Assembly (NCBI GenBank): GCA_046756245.1
Contig: JBHHVZ010000039.1
Location: 1-25,321 of the forward strand
Direction: 5' to 3'
Origin: G021776435 sp046756245
Lineage (GTDB): Bacteria; Pseudomonadota; Alphaproteobacteria; Caulobacterales; Parvularculaceae
DNA length: 25,321 nucleotides
The notes beneath the pieces are model-generated. The model ran no database searches. It saw nothing but the letters and a program-made list of their open reading frames with translations, and was not told the DNA's origin. Each line of letters begins with the position of its first letter. The stretch's first letter is position 1. A program made the translations under genes and the position numbers. Below are positions 15,707 to 23,851 of the stretch, one piece after another.

Positions 15707-16711
15707 CTACTCCTGTAATGCCTTTATTTTTTGCAAATTGTTCGGGCTCATCCAGTCCTGATAGCCGACGATGCGCTCGCGCACGCGACCGTCGGGCGCA
15801 ACCAGCAGCGTGGTCGGATAGGCGTCCACGTCAAACGCGCCTTCAGCAAGTAGACGGTCCGCATCCCAGAGGCTCGTAAACCGAATCCCGAGGCGGCGTA
15901 AATATTCGGCCACAAAATCCGGACTCGCATCGACGTTCAAACCGACCACAGCGAATTTGTCAGAATCAAGTTTCTCGGAGAGTTGGTCGAGCTGGGGAAG
16001 CTCTCGGCGGCAGGGCGGGCACCACGACGCCCAAATATTCAAAACAACCCCCTTTCCTTCATAAGCGTCCAGCGAAACGGGGCGCCGTTCAAGATCCAAA
16101 ACTTCGAATTGATGAACCGAGTCCTGGCCGCCAAGACGGGCGGGCAGGACTCGATCTCGCCCATAGATCGTCATCAGCTCTTCGTCACCCCATTCCCACA
16201 ACGCCGCTTCGGCGCGACGGCGAAACGGATCGTCAGGCGCAGAGAAATGCAGAAAGGCCAGCATCGCGTCGCTCGCCGATTTCATATTCCCGCGCCCCTC
16301 GTAAACCTCGGCCAGTCCGAAATAGGCGTTCGCCTGCTCCGGATGAAGCGTCAGCGCCCTGTCGAAACTCGATTCCGCTTCGTCCCAGGCTTCCATTTCC
16401 AAAAGCGCAAAGCCCAGATTGGCGAACGCGTCCGCCGATGACGGATCAAGTTTCGTCGCCCGCTCAAAAGCGACCATGGCGGCGTGCGCGTCGCCGTGCT
16501 GAAACGCTTTGATGCCCTCGCGGAAAGCGTCGACGAAAGCAGCGGAGGCGGATGCTTCGGGCTGCTGCGTGTCGGTGTCGATTTCGACGCCCCGCATAGG
16601 CGCCATTCGAACCGCGACATAAAGTCCGGCGGCGACGAACGACAGAGTCAGCATGGCGCCCAACACTCTGATGCGTCGCTTCGATCCGCGCTTCGTTAAC
16701 TCGCTCCCCAT
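15707..16711 (-). CDS. TlpA/ResA-type thiol reductase fused to TPR repeats
   Basis: A 334-residue membrane-anchored protein. A single helix (about residues 14-36) puts the rest in the periplasm. Residues about 58-160 form TPR repeats (for example GDAHAAMVAFERATKLDP, SADAFANLGFALLEM, NAYFGLAEVYEGRGN). Residues about 195-334 form a thioredoxin domain with NIWASWCPPCRRELP (cysteines 231 and 234) and cis-proline segment DAYPTTLLVAPDG. ResA-like proteins reduce the CXXCH cysteines of apocytochromes for System II assembly. The TPR part could hold the apocytochrome, as CcmI does in System I. The ATG at 16711 shares one base with the CcsA-like stop (TGATG) and is preferred over a TTG at 16714. No CcdA/DsbD electron donor is nearby. 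Confidence 0.88.
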   Translation of the reverse strand: MGSELTKRGSKRRIRVLGAMLTLSFVAAGLYVAVRMAPMRGVEIDTDTQQPEASASAAFVDAFREGIKAFQHGDAHAAMVAFERATKLDPSSADAFANLGFALLEMEAWDEAESSFDRALTLHPEQANAYFGLAEVYEGRGNMKSASDAMLAFLHFSAPDDPFRRRAEAALWEWGDEELMTIYGRDRVLPARLGGQDSVHQFEVLDLERRPVSLDAYEGKGVVLNIWASWCPPCRRELPQLDQLSEKLDSDKFAVVGLNVDASPDFVAEYLRRLGIRFTSLWDADRLLAEGAFDVDAYPTTLLVAPDGRVRERIVGYQDWMSPNNLQKIKALQE

Positions 16712-17514
16712 CAAACAGCCCCCTTATGCGGCGCGGTCGAGATAAACGGCACGCCGAAAAAGGTCAAAAAAGCGAGCGCGAACACGGCGATAACGGCGAT
16801 TGCGGCGTATTCGGGCCGCGGCCGGCTCCAAGCGCGCCAGTGAATGTAGGCGATGACGGCCGCCCAGGTGGCGAACGCCCATGTCTCTAACGGATCCCAC
16901 GCCCAATACCGTCCCCACGCATCCTGCGCCCAGGCGGCGCCGGCGATCAACATCAGCGATTCAAAAACCACCGCAACCAACATCAGTCGATAGGCGGCTT
17001 CCTCAACTCGAACGGCATCCGGCAGATAGGCGAGCCGCATCCCGGCGTAACGGCGCAGCAGCACAGCGATGCTCAGTCCTACGGCGATGATTGTCAGACC
17101 GAGAAAGATTTTTCCGAGCGCGATATGAATGGGAAGCCAGTGCGTGTCATAAGTCACCGGCAGAGCGGAATCGACGGTCGGCGTTGTCACCAACCAGACG
17201 GTGAGAACCTGAAGAACCGGAAGAACGCCCCCTAGCGTGCGGCGCACGAGTATGCTTGAAAGTCCGCCAATAAACGCCGCCGCATGCAGACTCCACACGT
17301 TGCTCGACAATATCTCGAACAGATTGGCGTAGGGCCCGTGCCCGAGCCTCGACCAACGCAAACCGATTGCAACTGCATGTGCAAGCAGCGCAGCGCCCAA
17401 GATCCACAACGCAATGCGCAGGAAACCTGGACGGCGAAATCCGACGATCCCCGAAAGCGCCGCAGCCAGATAACCGACCGCCGCCAGCCAGAGAAGGACG
17501 CTTTCGTTAAGCAT
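16711..17514 (-). CDS. ccsA: CcsA/ResC-type cytochrome c assembly protein, System II
   Basis: Polytopic inner-membrane protein of 267 residues with about eight predicted helices, of the cytochrome c assembly (HCP) superfamily. The WWD haem-handling motif is AWGRYWAWDPLETWAF (about residues 199-214). GPYANLFEILSSNVW (about 60-74) matches the conserved segment of CcsA/ResC, and histidines at 46, 130 and 225 sit where haem ligands are expected. The size and the adjacent ResB-like gene point to CcsA/ResC and not to CcmF, CcmC or NrfE. With ResB it would export haem and attach it to apocytochrome c. ATG at 17514 overlaps the ResB stop by 8 bases; a TTG at 17529 is a weaker alternative. Confidence 0.88.
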   Translation of the reverse strand: MLNESVLLWLAAVGYLAAALSGIVGFRRPGFLRIALWILGAALLAHAVAIGLRWSRLGHGPYANLFEILSSNVWSLHAAAFIGGLSSILVRRTLGGVLPVLQVLTVWLVTTPTVDSALPVTYDTHWLPIHIALGKIFLGLTIIAVGLSIAVLLRRYAGMRLAYLPDAVRVEEAAYRLMLVAVVFESLMLIAGAAWAQDAWGRYWAWDPLETWAFATWAAVIAYIHWRAWSRPRPEYAAIAVIAVFALAFLTFFGVPFISTAPHKGAV

Positions 17515-18514
17515 GACCGAACTCCGCAACCGCCCTCTCCGGCGCGCCGGCGAGCGGCGTGAGCAGCTTACGCAATATGTGCCACAGCAGCGCCAGAAGG
17601 CTTGCGAGCGCTGCAGCCGCCGCCAATGGCGCCATCGGGTTGGCAGAGATCGTATAGCCCATCCAGGTTTTCACCGCTTCGAAGCGCACGACGCCGCCGG
17701 CGAGCGCAACGCTTTCGCCTTTTTCAAGTTCGTGTCTTGCGCCATTGAAGATTACGATCAATCTGGCGTCGGCTGGTTTTACGAAGCGCCACGCCGCATC
17801 GGTTCGATAAACGGGATTGTCGAAACGCAGCCAGATCGCCATCGGCGTCGCACTGCCCGGCGGCGTCCACACATTGCCCTGCCGGTCCTCGTTCAGCGGA
17901 TATGACGGCAGGTGCACGGCGCCCGAATGCTTCACGCCGCGCGCGTCGGTATAGGTTATCACCGGCGCGAAACCTTTGTTAAAGGACGTATAAAGACGAT
18001 AGGGCGAAAAGACGAGCGGCGTGTCGTCGCCTACGGTGACTTTGCGCCAGCTTCTTCCTTCCGGAATTTCTACACTGCTTTTCGTATCCCGCCGGGACAT
18101 GCCCGGCGCGTAAGCAATGTCAAACGACTTCTGCCGAAACCGAATTCTGTCAAGCCGGTTCGCATGAAACGGCCGCGCGCTCCCCACGACGAGGGCCGGT
18201 TCGAATGCGGTATCTTCCGTCACCTCCACATGACCCGAAAACGACGTCAACGCATCGGCGCTGAGCGCCAGCGCCAACGCAGCAAGTCCCATATGAAAGG
18301 CGAACAGCGCCGGCTGCGCGCTCAGCGTACGGTTGACCAGCAGCGCCGCGCAAAGATTGACGAACATCCCCGCCGCCGGCGCCGCAAGCCAGACGCCCTT
18401 GCCGCCGCCGGTCTCAGCGTTCCAGATCGCCAAGGCGCCCGCCGCAATCGCCAGAGCGATCGTGATCTCGATGCGCGCCAGACTATGCGCCGTTCGTTTC
18501 AAGTGCGCGATCAT
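17507..18514 (-). CDS. ResB/CcsB-like cytochrome c assembly protein, short form
   Basis: A 335-residue membrane protein with the ResB topology. Three N-terminal helices (about residues 15-31, 41-60 and 68-88) are followed by a periplasmic domain of about 190 residues and a fourth helix (about 280-303). The third helix carries LFAFHMGLAALALALSA, like the conserved ResB histidine helix, and a second histidine lies at the end of helix four (LLWHILRKLL). It is shorter than typical ResB (about 400-550 residues), with a reduced periplasmic domain. The start at 18514 overlaps the upstream 11-haem cytochrome stop as ATGA, and CcsA follows directly, the usual ResB-ResC arrangement. The call rests on topology, motif and neighbour, as overall similarity in this family is weak. 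Confidence 0.78.
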   Translation of the reverse strand: MIAHLKRTAHSLARIEITIALAIAAGALAIWNAETGGGKGVWLAAPAAGMFVNLCAALLVNRTLSAQPALFAFHMGLAALALALSADALTSFSGHVEVTEDTAFEPALVVGSARPFHANRLDRIRFRQKSFDIAYAPGMSRRDTKSSVEIPEGRSWRKVTVGDDTPLVFSPYRLYTSFNKGFAPVITYTDARGVKHSGAVHLPSYPLNEDRQGNVWTPPGSATPMAIWLRFDNPVYRTDAAWRFVKPADARLIVIFNGARHELEKGESVALAGGVVRFEAVKTWMGYTISANPMAPLAAAAALASLLALLWHILRKLLTPLAGAPERAVAEFGHA

Positions 18515-20898
18515 GGCGGATTCTCGCAATTTTCTGAGGAATCACGCATCCAGTCGCGTCCGACCTGGCCGTTGCCCGGCGCGCCGTCAGAACCGCAATC
18601 AGCAGCCCGCCACGCGCCGCTTGTTGCAAATGTTCGCACCTTAAGCATCGCGTTCAGATAATAGGGTCCGCTGGTGAATCCGTCGGTAGTGTTGTTGCGC
18701 ACCTGCGTTCCCGGCGCGAGGCCGGCTTCAGGCCCTACGTCATTCAGATTCACCAGAAACGCCTTGTCCTTCCAGCCGTGCGGAACCGCCACATGACACC
18801 AGGTGCAGCGCAGCCGGCCGATCTTATCGGCATGAAACCCGTGAAGGTTGGCGTCGCTGCGGTCAGGACCAGCGAACCCGCTGTTGAAATCCGCCCCGTC
18901 GCGCGTCGCATAGCGCGTGAAAGAGTGACACTTGAAGCATAGATGATCTTCGGTGCCGCCGCCGCCGGTCTGCTGGTTCCACGGACCCTTCAGAATGAAA
19001 TCATTGTTCGAGCCATGCGGCCCCCAGGAGCGCCCCGCGTCGCCGCCGACCGGCGCGCTGTCGCCGGCGGCGGTTTCAGACCCGTGACAGTCCGAACAAT
19101 ACATCGTCTGCTCGCCGATTTCCGTCGTTCCGTTCCACGGCGCAATCCAGTTGGTCGGATCGAGATTGCGGTCTGTCGGCGTCCGTCTCGTGCGGTCCAG
19201 CACCGGGTGCCAGGAGCGGTGATTGCCGCCCGGTTCGCCCTGATCGGCGACGGGCGCCTGAAACTCCATCGCCTGATCCGTATAGGCGGTGACGTCGTTC
19301 GTACCGGAAGCCGTTCCCCCCGGCGAACCGCCGAGCTGCGGCGGCGTCGAGTAGGCGTAAGTGGAATGGCATTTCAGGCAGACCTGGTATTCGCGCGTTA
19401 CATAGCTGCTCGCCTTGTCGGTCGGCGCCGCCACAGGCGCGAGCCCGCGTTTCAGCGTGAAATCGACTGGTTCTGAGAGGAACTCGGTTGAGCTGTATAC
19501 CGGCTCGACCCCCCATGAGCCGCGCAGCACGCCCGAAGCGAGATTGGTATGAATCCCGACGCCGGAGTGATCATGCGTGCCCGCAATATCCGGCGCGGTC
19601 GGCGAGGCGTTGAAAAGCCGGTTCCGCGTGACGCGGTGGGGATTATGACAGTCGGTGCATTCCACATGCCGGTTGAGCGCGCCGCCGGTTCCAAGCAGCG
19701 ATCTCGATTCCAGGAAGTCCATGCCCGGCTGCGGCTCCCCGCCCGTGCCGATGTCGTGCACTTCCGGCTGCAGTTCGATCGGCATATGCCGGGCGCTGAG
19801 GAAATCGGTTTCAATATCGGGCGGCTCGAACCCGGCCCCGCCCTGTCCGACGAGCGTCGTCTCGAAAGCCGAATGACATTGATAGCAGGTTTCTTCTATG
19901 GCCGAAGAGCCGCCGAATTTCGGCGTCGCCGTGCTGTTGGCGCCCTCTCTCAAGAGCCGGCGCGCGCCCTCCACAGTGTGGGTGTCATGGCAATTGAGGC
20001 AAGCGCCGCGCCAGACCGGCAGGCCGTCTGGAAACTCGCGCAAATTCGCCGCGGTCGTCGCATATAGTTCGTCGGCGACATCGCGATGCGCGTGAGCGGA
20101 TTCAGGCCAGCCATTCTTTTCATGGCAAGCGAGACAGATAATGTCGATCTGCTCGCGGTAAAATCCGGCGACCGGGTCGCCGTTCTGCAACCGGCTGACA
20201 CGCAGGAATTTTATGTCTGCGCCAGCGTCGTCGCGCACATGCGGGTCATGGCACGAGGTGCACTGCAAATCGTCATCGGTTAGAGGAATCAACGGTCGCA
20301 CGCCCGGCGCACGGTTGTCGATCTGCGTTTCTGAACTTGGCGCCCGCAGCTCGCCATCCGCCAGGGCGAGCGCATCATCGTATCGGAATGAAATCGGGTG
20401 ATCATTTGTGAGATCGATTCCAAGCCGTCGGGTGAAGCCGGTTTCCGCGCCTGCGCCTTCCGGCATCGTTCCGTCGGGCGCCGTGCCCGTCATGGCTATT
20501 TCGGCCGTTAGCGGATTGGTGTCTGACTTCGCCCCGTTAAGGACGTTGACCGACCCGATCGCAATCGTGCCGTCATGACAGGACAGGCATAACTTGCTCG
20601 AACCTCCGGGTTGCCCTAACCCGACCGCGTCCATGGAACTGGAATCATAAGGCACGTATGTCGCCGTCGACAGGGATCTATTCCACAAGGGCGTCGGCTC
20701 TGAGTCGGTTGCGGCGTGCGGCGTGTGACAAAACACGCAAATCTCGTCCTCGCTGACGGCGCGAACGTCGCCTGCGCCGGAGACGGAAAGATTGTGCTTG
20801 GTGTTGCGCACGTCAGACACCGGCGCCGCCAGCGCCAGCGTCGCCGTCGCTGCGGCCGTCAGCGACAACAACGCAACTCGTTCAACCCGCTTGAGCAT
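18511..20898 (-). CDS. Exported 11-haem c-type cytochrome
   Basis: A 795-residue protein with a signal peptide (about 1-25) and eleven CXXCH haem-binding motifs, with first cysteines near residues 54, 104, 213, 255, 300, 338, 414, 507, 601, 654 and 698. There are about 21 further histidines outside these motifs (for example in KHNLS, NDHPISF, DPHVRD, NPHRVT, VPHGW), enough for bis-histidine ligation of every haem. The N-terminal pattern HNLS...EICVFCHTPH...PLWNR is one I associate with multiheme cytochromes of metal-reducing bacteria. Two extra cysteines near the C-terminus (about 768 and 791) may pair. There is no lipobox or membrane helix. It is followed with ATGA overlap by ResB and CcsA, so its maturation genes are translationally coupled to it. 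Substrate or partner is unknown. Confidence 0.92.
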   Translation of the reverse strand: MLKRVERVALLSLTAAATATLALAAPVSDVRNTKHNLSVSGAGDVRAVSEDEICVFCHTPHAATDSEPTPLWNRSLSTATYVPYDSSSMDAVGLGQPGGSSKLCLSCHDGTIAIGSVNVLNGAKSDTNPLTAEIAMTGTAPDGTMPEGAGAETGFTRRLGIDLTNDHPISFRYDDALALADGELRAPSSETQIDNRAPGVRPLIPLTDDDLQCTSCHDPHVRDDAGADIKFLRVSRLQNGDPVAGFYREQIDIICLACHEKNGWPESAHAHRDVADELYATTAANLREFPDGLPVWRGACLNCHDTHTVEGARRLLREGANSTATPKFGGSSAIEETCYQCHSAFETTLVGQGGAGFEPPDIETDFLSARHMPIELQPEVHDIGTGGEPQPGMDFLESRSLLGTGGALNRHVECTDCHNPHRVTRNRLFNASPTAPDIAGTHDHSGVGIHTNLASGVLRGSWGVEPVYSSTEFLSEPVDFTLKRGLAPVAAPTDKASSYVTREYQVCLKCHSTYAYSTPPQLGGSPGGTASGTNDVTAYTDQAMEFQAPVADQGEPGGNHRSWHPVLDRTRRTPTDRNLDPTNWIAPWNGTTEIGEQTMYCSDCHGSETAAGDSAPVGGDAGRSWGPHGSNNDFILKGPWNQQTGGGGTEDHLCFKCHSFTRYATRDGADFNSGFAGPDRSDANLHGFHADKIGRLRCTWCHVAVPHGWKDKAFLVNLNDVGPEAGLAPGTQVRNNTTDGFTSGPYYLNAMLKVRTFATSGAWRAADCGSDGAPGNGQVGRDWMRDSSENCENPP

Positions 20899-22018
20899 TG
20901 GCGACCTCCGTCTCAAGCGGCGTCAGTTCCTGAAAAGCGACAATGCGGCCGTTGAACATGTCGGCCACGTAAACGCGGCCTGCATCGTCCGTCCAGGCGC
21001 CGGCCGGCAAGTAAAATCCAAGCCCGCCTTTTCCCGTTGCTGTAAGCGTCATCAACAGCCGGCCGTCCGGATCAAAAACGAGCAGACGGCTATAGAGGGA
21101 CTCGACGACATAAATGCGCCCGCCCTCGCCTACGGCGACGCCCTTGGGGCGCGCCATATCGCCGATCATGATGCCGTTCCTGCCAAAAACCGCTAATGGC
21201 TCTCCGTCCGGCGTCAGTTTCTGGATACGGAAATTGAAGGTGTCGGCCACATAAAGAACGCCGCCGTGAAACGTCACATGGGTCGGCGTATTGAAATATC
21301 CAGGCGCGCGCCCCGGTCCGCCGAGAACCGCCAGCAATTTGCCACGGGCGCTGAATTTTTTCACCGTATGATCGCCCGCGTCTGCAACGTAAATATCGCC
21401 GTTCGCCGGATCGCGCCCGAGACCGAGCGGACGTTTGAGTACGGCTGCGCCGAATCGCCCCAGCGGCTCGCCCGACGATGAAAGGCGAATAATTTCAGCC
21501 TTCTCCGCATCGCAAACCAGAACCCCGCCGGCTCCGTCCGACGCTATAGCCGACGGCGCCGAAAAAAATTCCCTGTCGGCGGCTTCCCGCCAAACCCTGA
21601 ATTTCGATTGTTGCAGATCAAATTTCGCCACCGCCTTCAGACTCATATCGACGACAAAAATCGAGCCGTCAGCGCCGACGAAACCGTCAACCGGCCGGCG
21701 CAATTCCTCATAGCGCCGACGTCCCATCGCAAGCCCAGCGATTACGCGTAGCAGTCGCGCCGCGCCTCGTCGGACCTTGCTTCGAGCTTCAACGAAATCC
21801 TGCTCGCCGATTAATTCGCCTGCAAAGACGTAGCGGGGGGTTTCCGGAGGGGCCGGCCAGGTTCGCGCATCCGCCGTCGGCGTCAGCTCGACCAGCGGCG
21901 CCGACGGCCCGGTTGCGCATGCGCAAACGGCCGCAATAGCGGCGAGCGGCAAGGCGACGCGCCGCAGGGAGGCCAACTGCTGCGCGAATATGGCCGTTAT
22001 TCGATCCAAAGGCGGCAT
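20882..22018 (-). CDS. NHL-repeat beta-propeller, probable lipoprotein
   Basis: A 378-residue exported protein. The N-terminus has a basic stretch (about 18-20), a hydrophobic segment and cysteines at 32 and 34 (AAVCACATG), which resembles a lipoprotein signal. From about residue 115 on it has six NHL-like blades with the IYVAD/NRI pattern: IFVVDMSLKAVAKFD, VLVCDAEKAEIIRLS, IYVADAGDHTVKKFS, LYVADTFNFRIQKLT, IYVVESLYSRLLVFD and VYVADMFNGRIVAF. NHL propellers are frequent neighbours of multiheme cytochromes in extracellular electron transfer loci, where they are thought to be surface or periplasmic partners. The end overlaps the 11-haem start by 17 bases. ATG at 22018 has a poor Shine-Dalgarno; the true start may be slightly internal. 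Confidence 0.85.
   Translation of the reverse strand: MPPLDRITAIFAQQLASLRRVALPLAAIAAVCACATGPSAPLVELTPTADARTWPAPPETPRYVFAGELIGEQDFVEARSKVRRGAARLLRVIAGLAMGRRRYEELRRPVDGFVGADGSIFVVDMSLKAVAKFDLQQSKFRVWREAADREFFSAPSAIASDGAGGVLVCDAEKAEIIRLSSSGEPLGRFGAAVLKRPLGLGRDPANGDIYVADAGDHTVKKFSARGKLLAVLGGPGRAPGYFNTPTHVTFHGGVLYVADTFNFRIQKLTPDGEPLAVFGRNGIMIGDMARPKGVAVGEGGRIYVVESLYSRLLVFDPDGRLLMTLTATGKGGLGFYLPAGAWTDDAGRVYVADMFNGRIVAFQELTPLETEVANAQAG
20905..20909 (-). promoter_or_regulatory. Shine-Dalgarno sequence of the 11-haem cytochrome
   Basis: GGAGG on the minus strand, six bases before ATG at 20898. It sets the start of the 11-haem cytochrome at 20898 instead of the in-frame upstream codon at 20916, and lies inside the end of the NHL gene. 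Confidence 0.7.
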
Positions 22019-22048
22019 TGGGTTACGCGCTGCGCTTTCGTCTTTTTG

Positions 22049-22939
22049 TCAGTCCCAAACCATGACTCCCAGAAGTCTTAACGTCTTAGCGAGCTTGCGG
22101 CTCGCCGATTCCATCGTTTTGATGGCGTCCGCATAGGCGCCCGCCTCAACTTGGTTGTGCGCTTCAGCGCGCATTGAATCATTGATTGAGAAAACTTCAG
22201 CTACATGGACGGTCAATTCATTCGAAACCGGCGATTCGTCGAGCGCAATGATGAGCAACATTTCGTAACTGCGGTTTCGATCGACTTCGTATTGATATTC
22301 CTCAAGAGGCGTTTCGAAGACGAGCCGGTGCAAGATGGATTTGCCGTCGTGAAGATCGCGAAGAATTGCGAGCACCGTCGCGTATGCTGTCTCAATGGTC
22401 TTATGCGCTTCTTCGTAGCGGCCCTCAGCGGCGAGCCGTCCAGCCCGAGCGATCCGTATCTCTGCATCGGCGAACTGTTGTCTAATCTCGCTTGGCCACT
22501 GGCGGCGCGACGATACCGACAGCGCCTGAATATAGGCGTTTAATTGACGCGCTCTCAGCGCGTAGCCGGCTTTATGCTTGTTCTCATCGGTCTCCTTCAG
22601 CCCGGACGCCGTCATCGCCGACACGATCAGTCGCAAGCCTTCGTCGAGATTCGGACAATCGCCTGTTGCGCCGCTTTCCGGCATGCCCGACTTGAGGCGC
22701 TCACGGGCCCGGGCGACCAATTCTTGCGCCTGGCGCGCGCCCTGTGTTTCGATTTTTTTCGCCGACGGCGAATTTAGATAGGATTCAAGGAGACGCGCCT
22801 TTCTGGCGCAGATGACAGCCCATTCTTCCACGAATGCAGTTTTCGAATCCGACGTCCTCGCTGCGACCGTTTCAGAACCCGCGACGGTCAAAACGACCGC
22901 CGCGACGCTGACTGTCAGATGCGCGCCCCGCCGCCTCAC
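22049..22939 (-). CDS. Exported helical protein of unknown function, copy 2
   Basis: I do not recognise the family. The 296-residue product has a signal-like start (about 1-27), then almost entirely charged helix. A TPR-like stretch is AGRLAAEGRYEEAHKTIETAYATV, followed by LVFETPLEEYQYEVDRNRSYEMLLIIALDE and a C-terminal helix with AGAYADAIKTMESASRKLAK. It aligns along its length with the neighbouring upstream gene and is clearly a paralogue. It has cysteines near the N-terminus and in GDCPNLDEG but no CXXCH, so it is not a cytochrome. The start is GTG at 22939, four bases after the preceding stop, with little Shine-Dalgarno; the exact start is uncertain. A role as a periplasmic adaptor for the cytochromes is a guess from location. 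Confidence 0.72.
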   Translation of the reverse strand: MRRRGAHLTVSVAAVVLTVAGSETVAARTSDSKTAFVEEWAVICARKARLLESYLNSPSAKKIETQGARQAQELVARARERLKSGMPESGATGDCPNLDEGLRLIVSAMTASGLKETDENKHKAGYALRARQLNAYIQALSVSSRRQWPSEIRQQFADAEIRIARAGRLAAEGRYEEAHKTIETAYATVLAILRDLHDGKSILHRLVFETPLEEYQYEVDRNRSYEMLLIIALDESPVSNELTVHVAEVFSINDSMRAEAHNQVEAGAYADAIKTMESASRKLAKTLRLLGVMVWD

Positions 22940-22943
22940 TGGC

Positions 22944-23816
22944 TTACACCGGAATAAAGAAACCGCTCATGCGAATGCCTCTAATCAATTCCTTTGTCGC
23001 AGCTTCAAGATCGCCGATCGCGCCGACGTAATCCCCCGTCTCCGCTTTCGCCCTGGCTTTGTCGCGAAGTTCATTGGCGCGAGCGCGGCGCTCGCTGACG
23101 CCCATCATTTGCGCTGGCGAGGGATCTTTCTCTTCAAGCGCGAATTCTAGCAGCAGGAAATGGCTGCGTGTGCGGCCGAGTTCATATTCGTATGCCTCTT
23201 TCGGCGTTTCAAACACGAGCGAACGCACGAGCGTTTTGCCATCGCGCGCGCTTCGAATATCACCGCGGGCGATTTCATAAGCGCGGTCGAGCATGGCAAG
23301 CGCTTTTTCATACTGGCTCGCGCGTCTCATTTTGTCGGCTTCCGCCAGTAAACGTTTGATGGCCGCCGCCTGCTGCACTGATTTTGAATCGGCCTCGTTT
23401 TCCGTAACCCGTTCATGAGCCGACAGGAATATCTCGACCGTATGCCGACGCTTTTCAAACGCTTCTTCAGCCCGTTTTCTTTTTACATCGTCCACAGAAA
23501 GCCGGCGCGCCTCGGTATTAACAAGTTCAAGCGCGCGATTGAGAAGCTCATTTGCTTGCCGATAGTCGCCATCAGACAAGAGAGACTTCGCCCGCTCCAC
23601 AAGTCGGCGCGCTTCTTCGAGCTTGGCGATCGCGGCCAAATCTCCGCTGTCGAGTATCGTGCGTGACGAAATCGAGTCCGTGACGAGTCGCTCAAGGAAG
23701 GCTGATTTCTGCGCCGTCACGCCCGCTTCGGCCGGGATGCGTTCGCTCGCTGACGCCGTCGCGAATAAAGCCGCGGCGACGCTCAACGCAGCAATGGTTA
23801 AATCTCTGACTATCAT
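22944..23816 (-). CDS. Exported helical protein of unknown function, copy 1
   Basis: I do not recognise the family. The 290-residue product has a signal peptide (about 1-23, cleavage after ASA) and is otherwise alpha-helical with TPR-like segments: SLLSDGDYRQANELLNRALE (about 77-96) and ASQYEKALAMLDRAYEIARG (about 165-184). The motif SLVFETPKEAYEYELGRTRS and the C-terminal GDYVGAIGDLEAATKELIRG match the paralogue downstream. No haem motif, lipobox or membrane helix is seen. ATG at 23816 is chosen over a GTG at 23834 because AAAGGAAG (23821-23828) lies directly upstream. It lies between the triheme cytochromes and the NHL/11-haem pair, suggesting a shared complex. Confidence 0.75.
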   Translation of the reverse strand: MIVRDLTIAALSVAAALFATASASERIPAEAGVTAQKSAFLERLVTDSISSRTILDSGDLAAIAKLEEARRLVERAKSLLSDGDYRQANELLNRALELVNTEARRLSVDDVKRKRAEEAFEKRRHTVEIFLSAHERVTENEADSKSVQQAAAIKRLLAEADKMRRASQYEKALAMLDRAYEIARGDIRSARDGKTLVRSLVFETPKEAYEYELGRTRSHFLLLEFALEEKDPSPAQMMGVSERRARANELRDKARAKAETGDYVGAIGDLEAATKELIRGIRMSGFFIPV

Positions 23817-23820
23817 AACG

Positions 23821-23828
23821 CTTCCTTT
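23821..23828 (-). promoter_or_regulatory. Shine-Dalgarno sequence deciding the 23816 start
   Basis: AAAGGAAG on the minus strand, ending four bases before ATG at 23816 (AGGA about 6-7 bases from the start codon). It excludes the in-frame GTG at 23834, which would place this ribosome site inside the coding sequence. Confidence 0.6.
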
Positions 23829-23851
23829 CCGCACGCTCCGGGCGTTCTACT

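Noticed and set aside
16711..17514. Second CcmF, CcmC or NrfE instead of CcsA
   Set aside because: The protein is too short for CcmF or NrfE, and its NLFEILSS segment plus the ResB-like neighbour fit CcsA/ResC better.
17912..18661. A 249-codon plus-strand frame opposite the ResB-like gene
   Set aside because: Basic low-complexity product, no motif, no ribosome site, and the minus-strand gene fits its operon with an ATGA overlap.
22049..23816. Cytochrome assignment for the two helical paralogues
   Set aside because: Neither contains a CXXCH motif, and the cysteines present are isolated.
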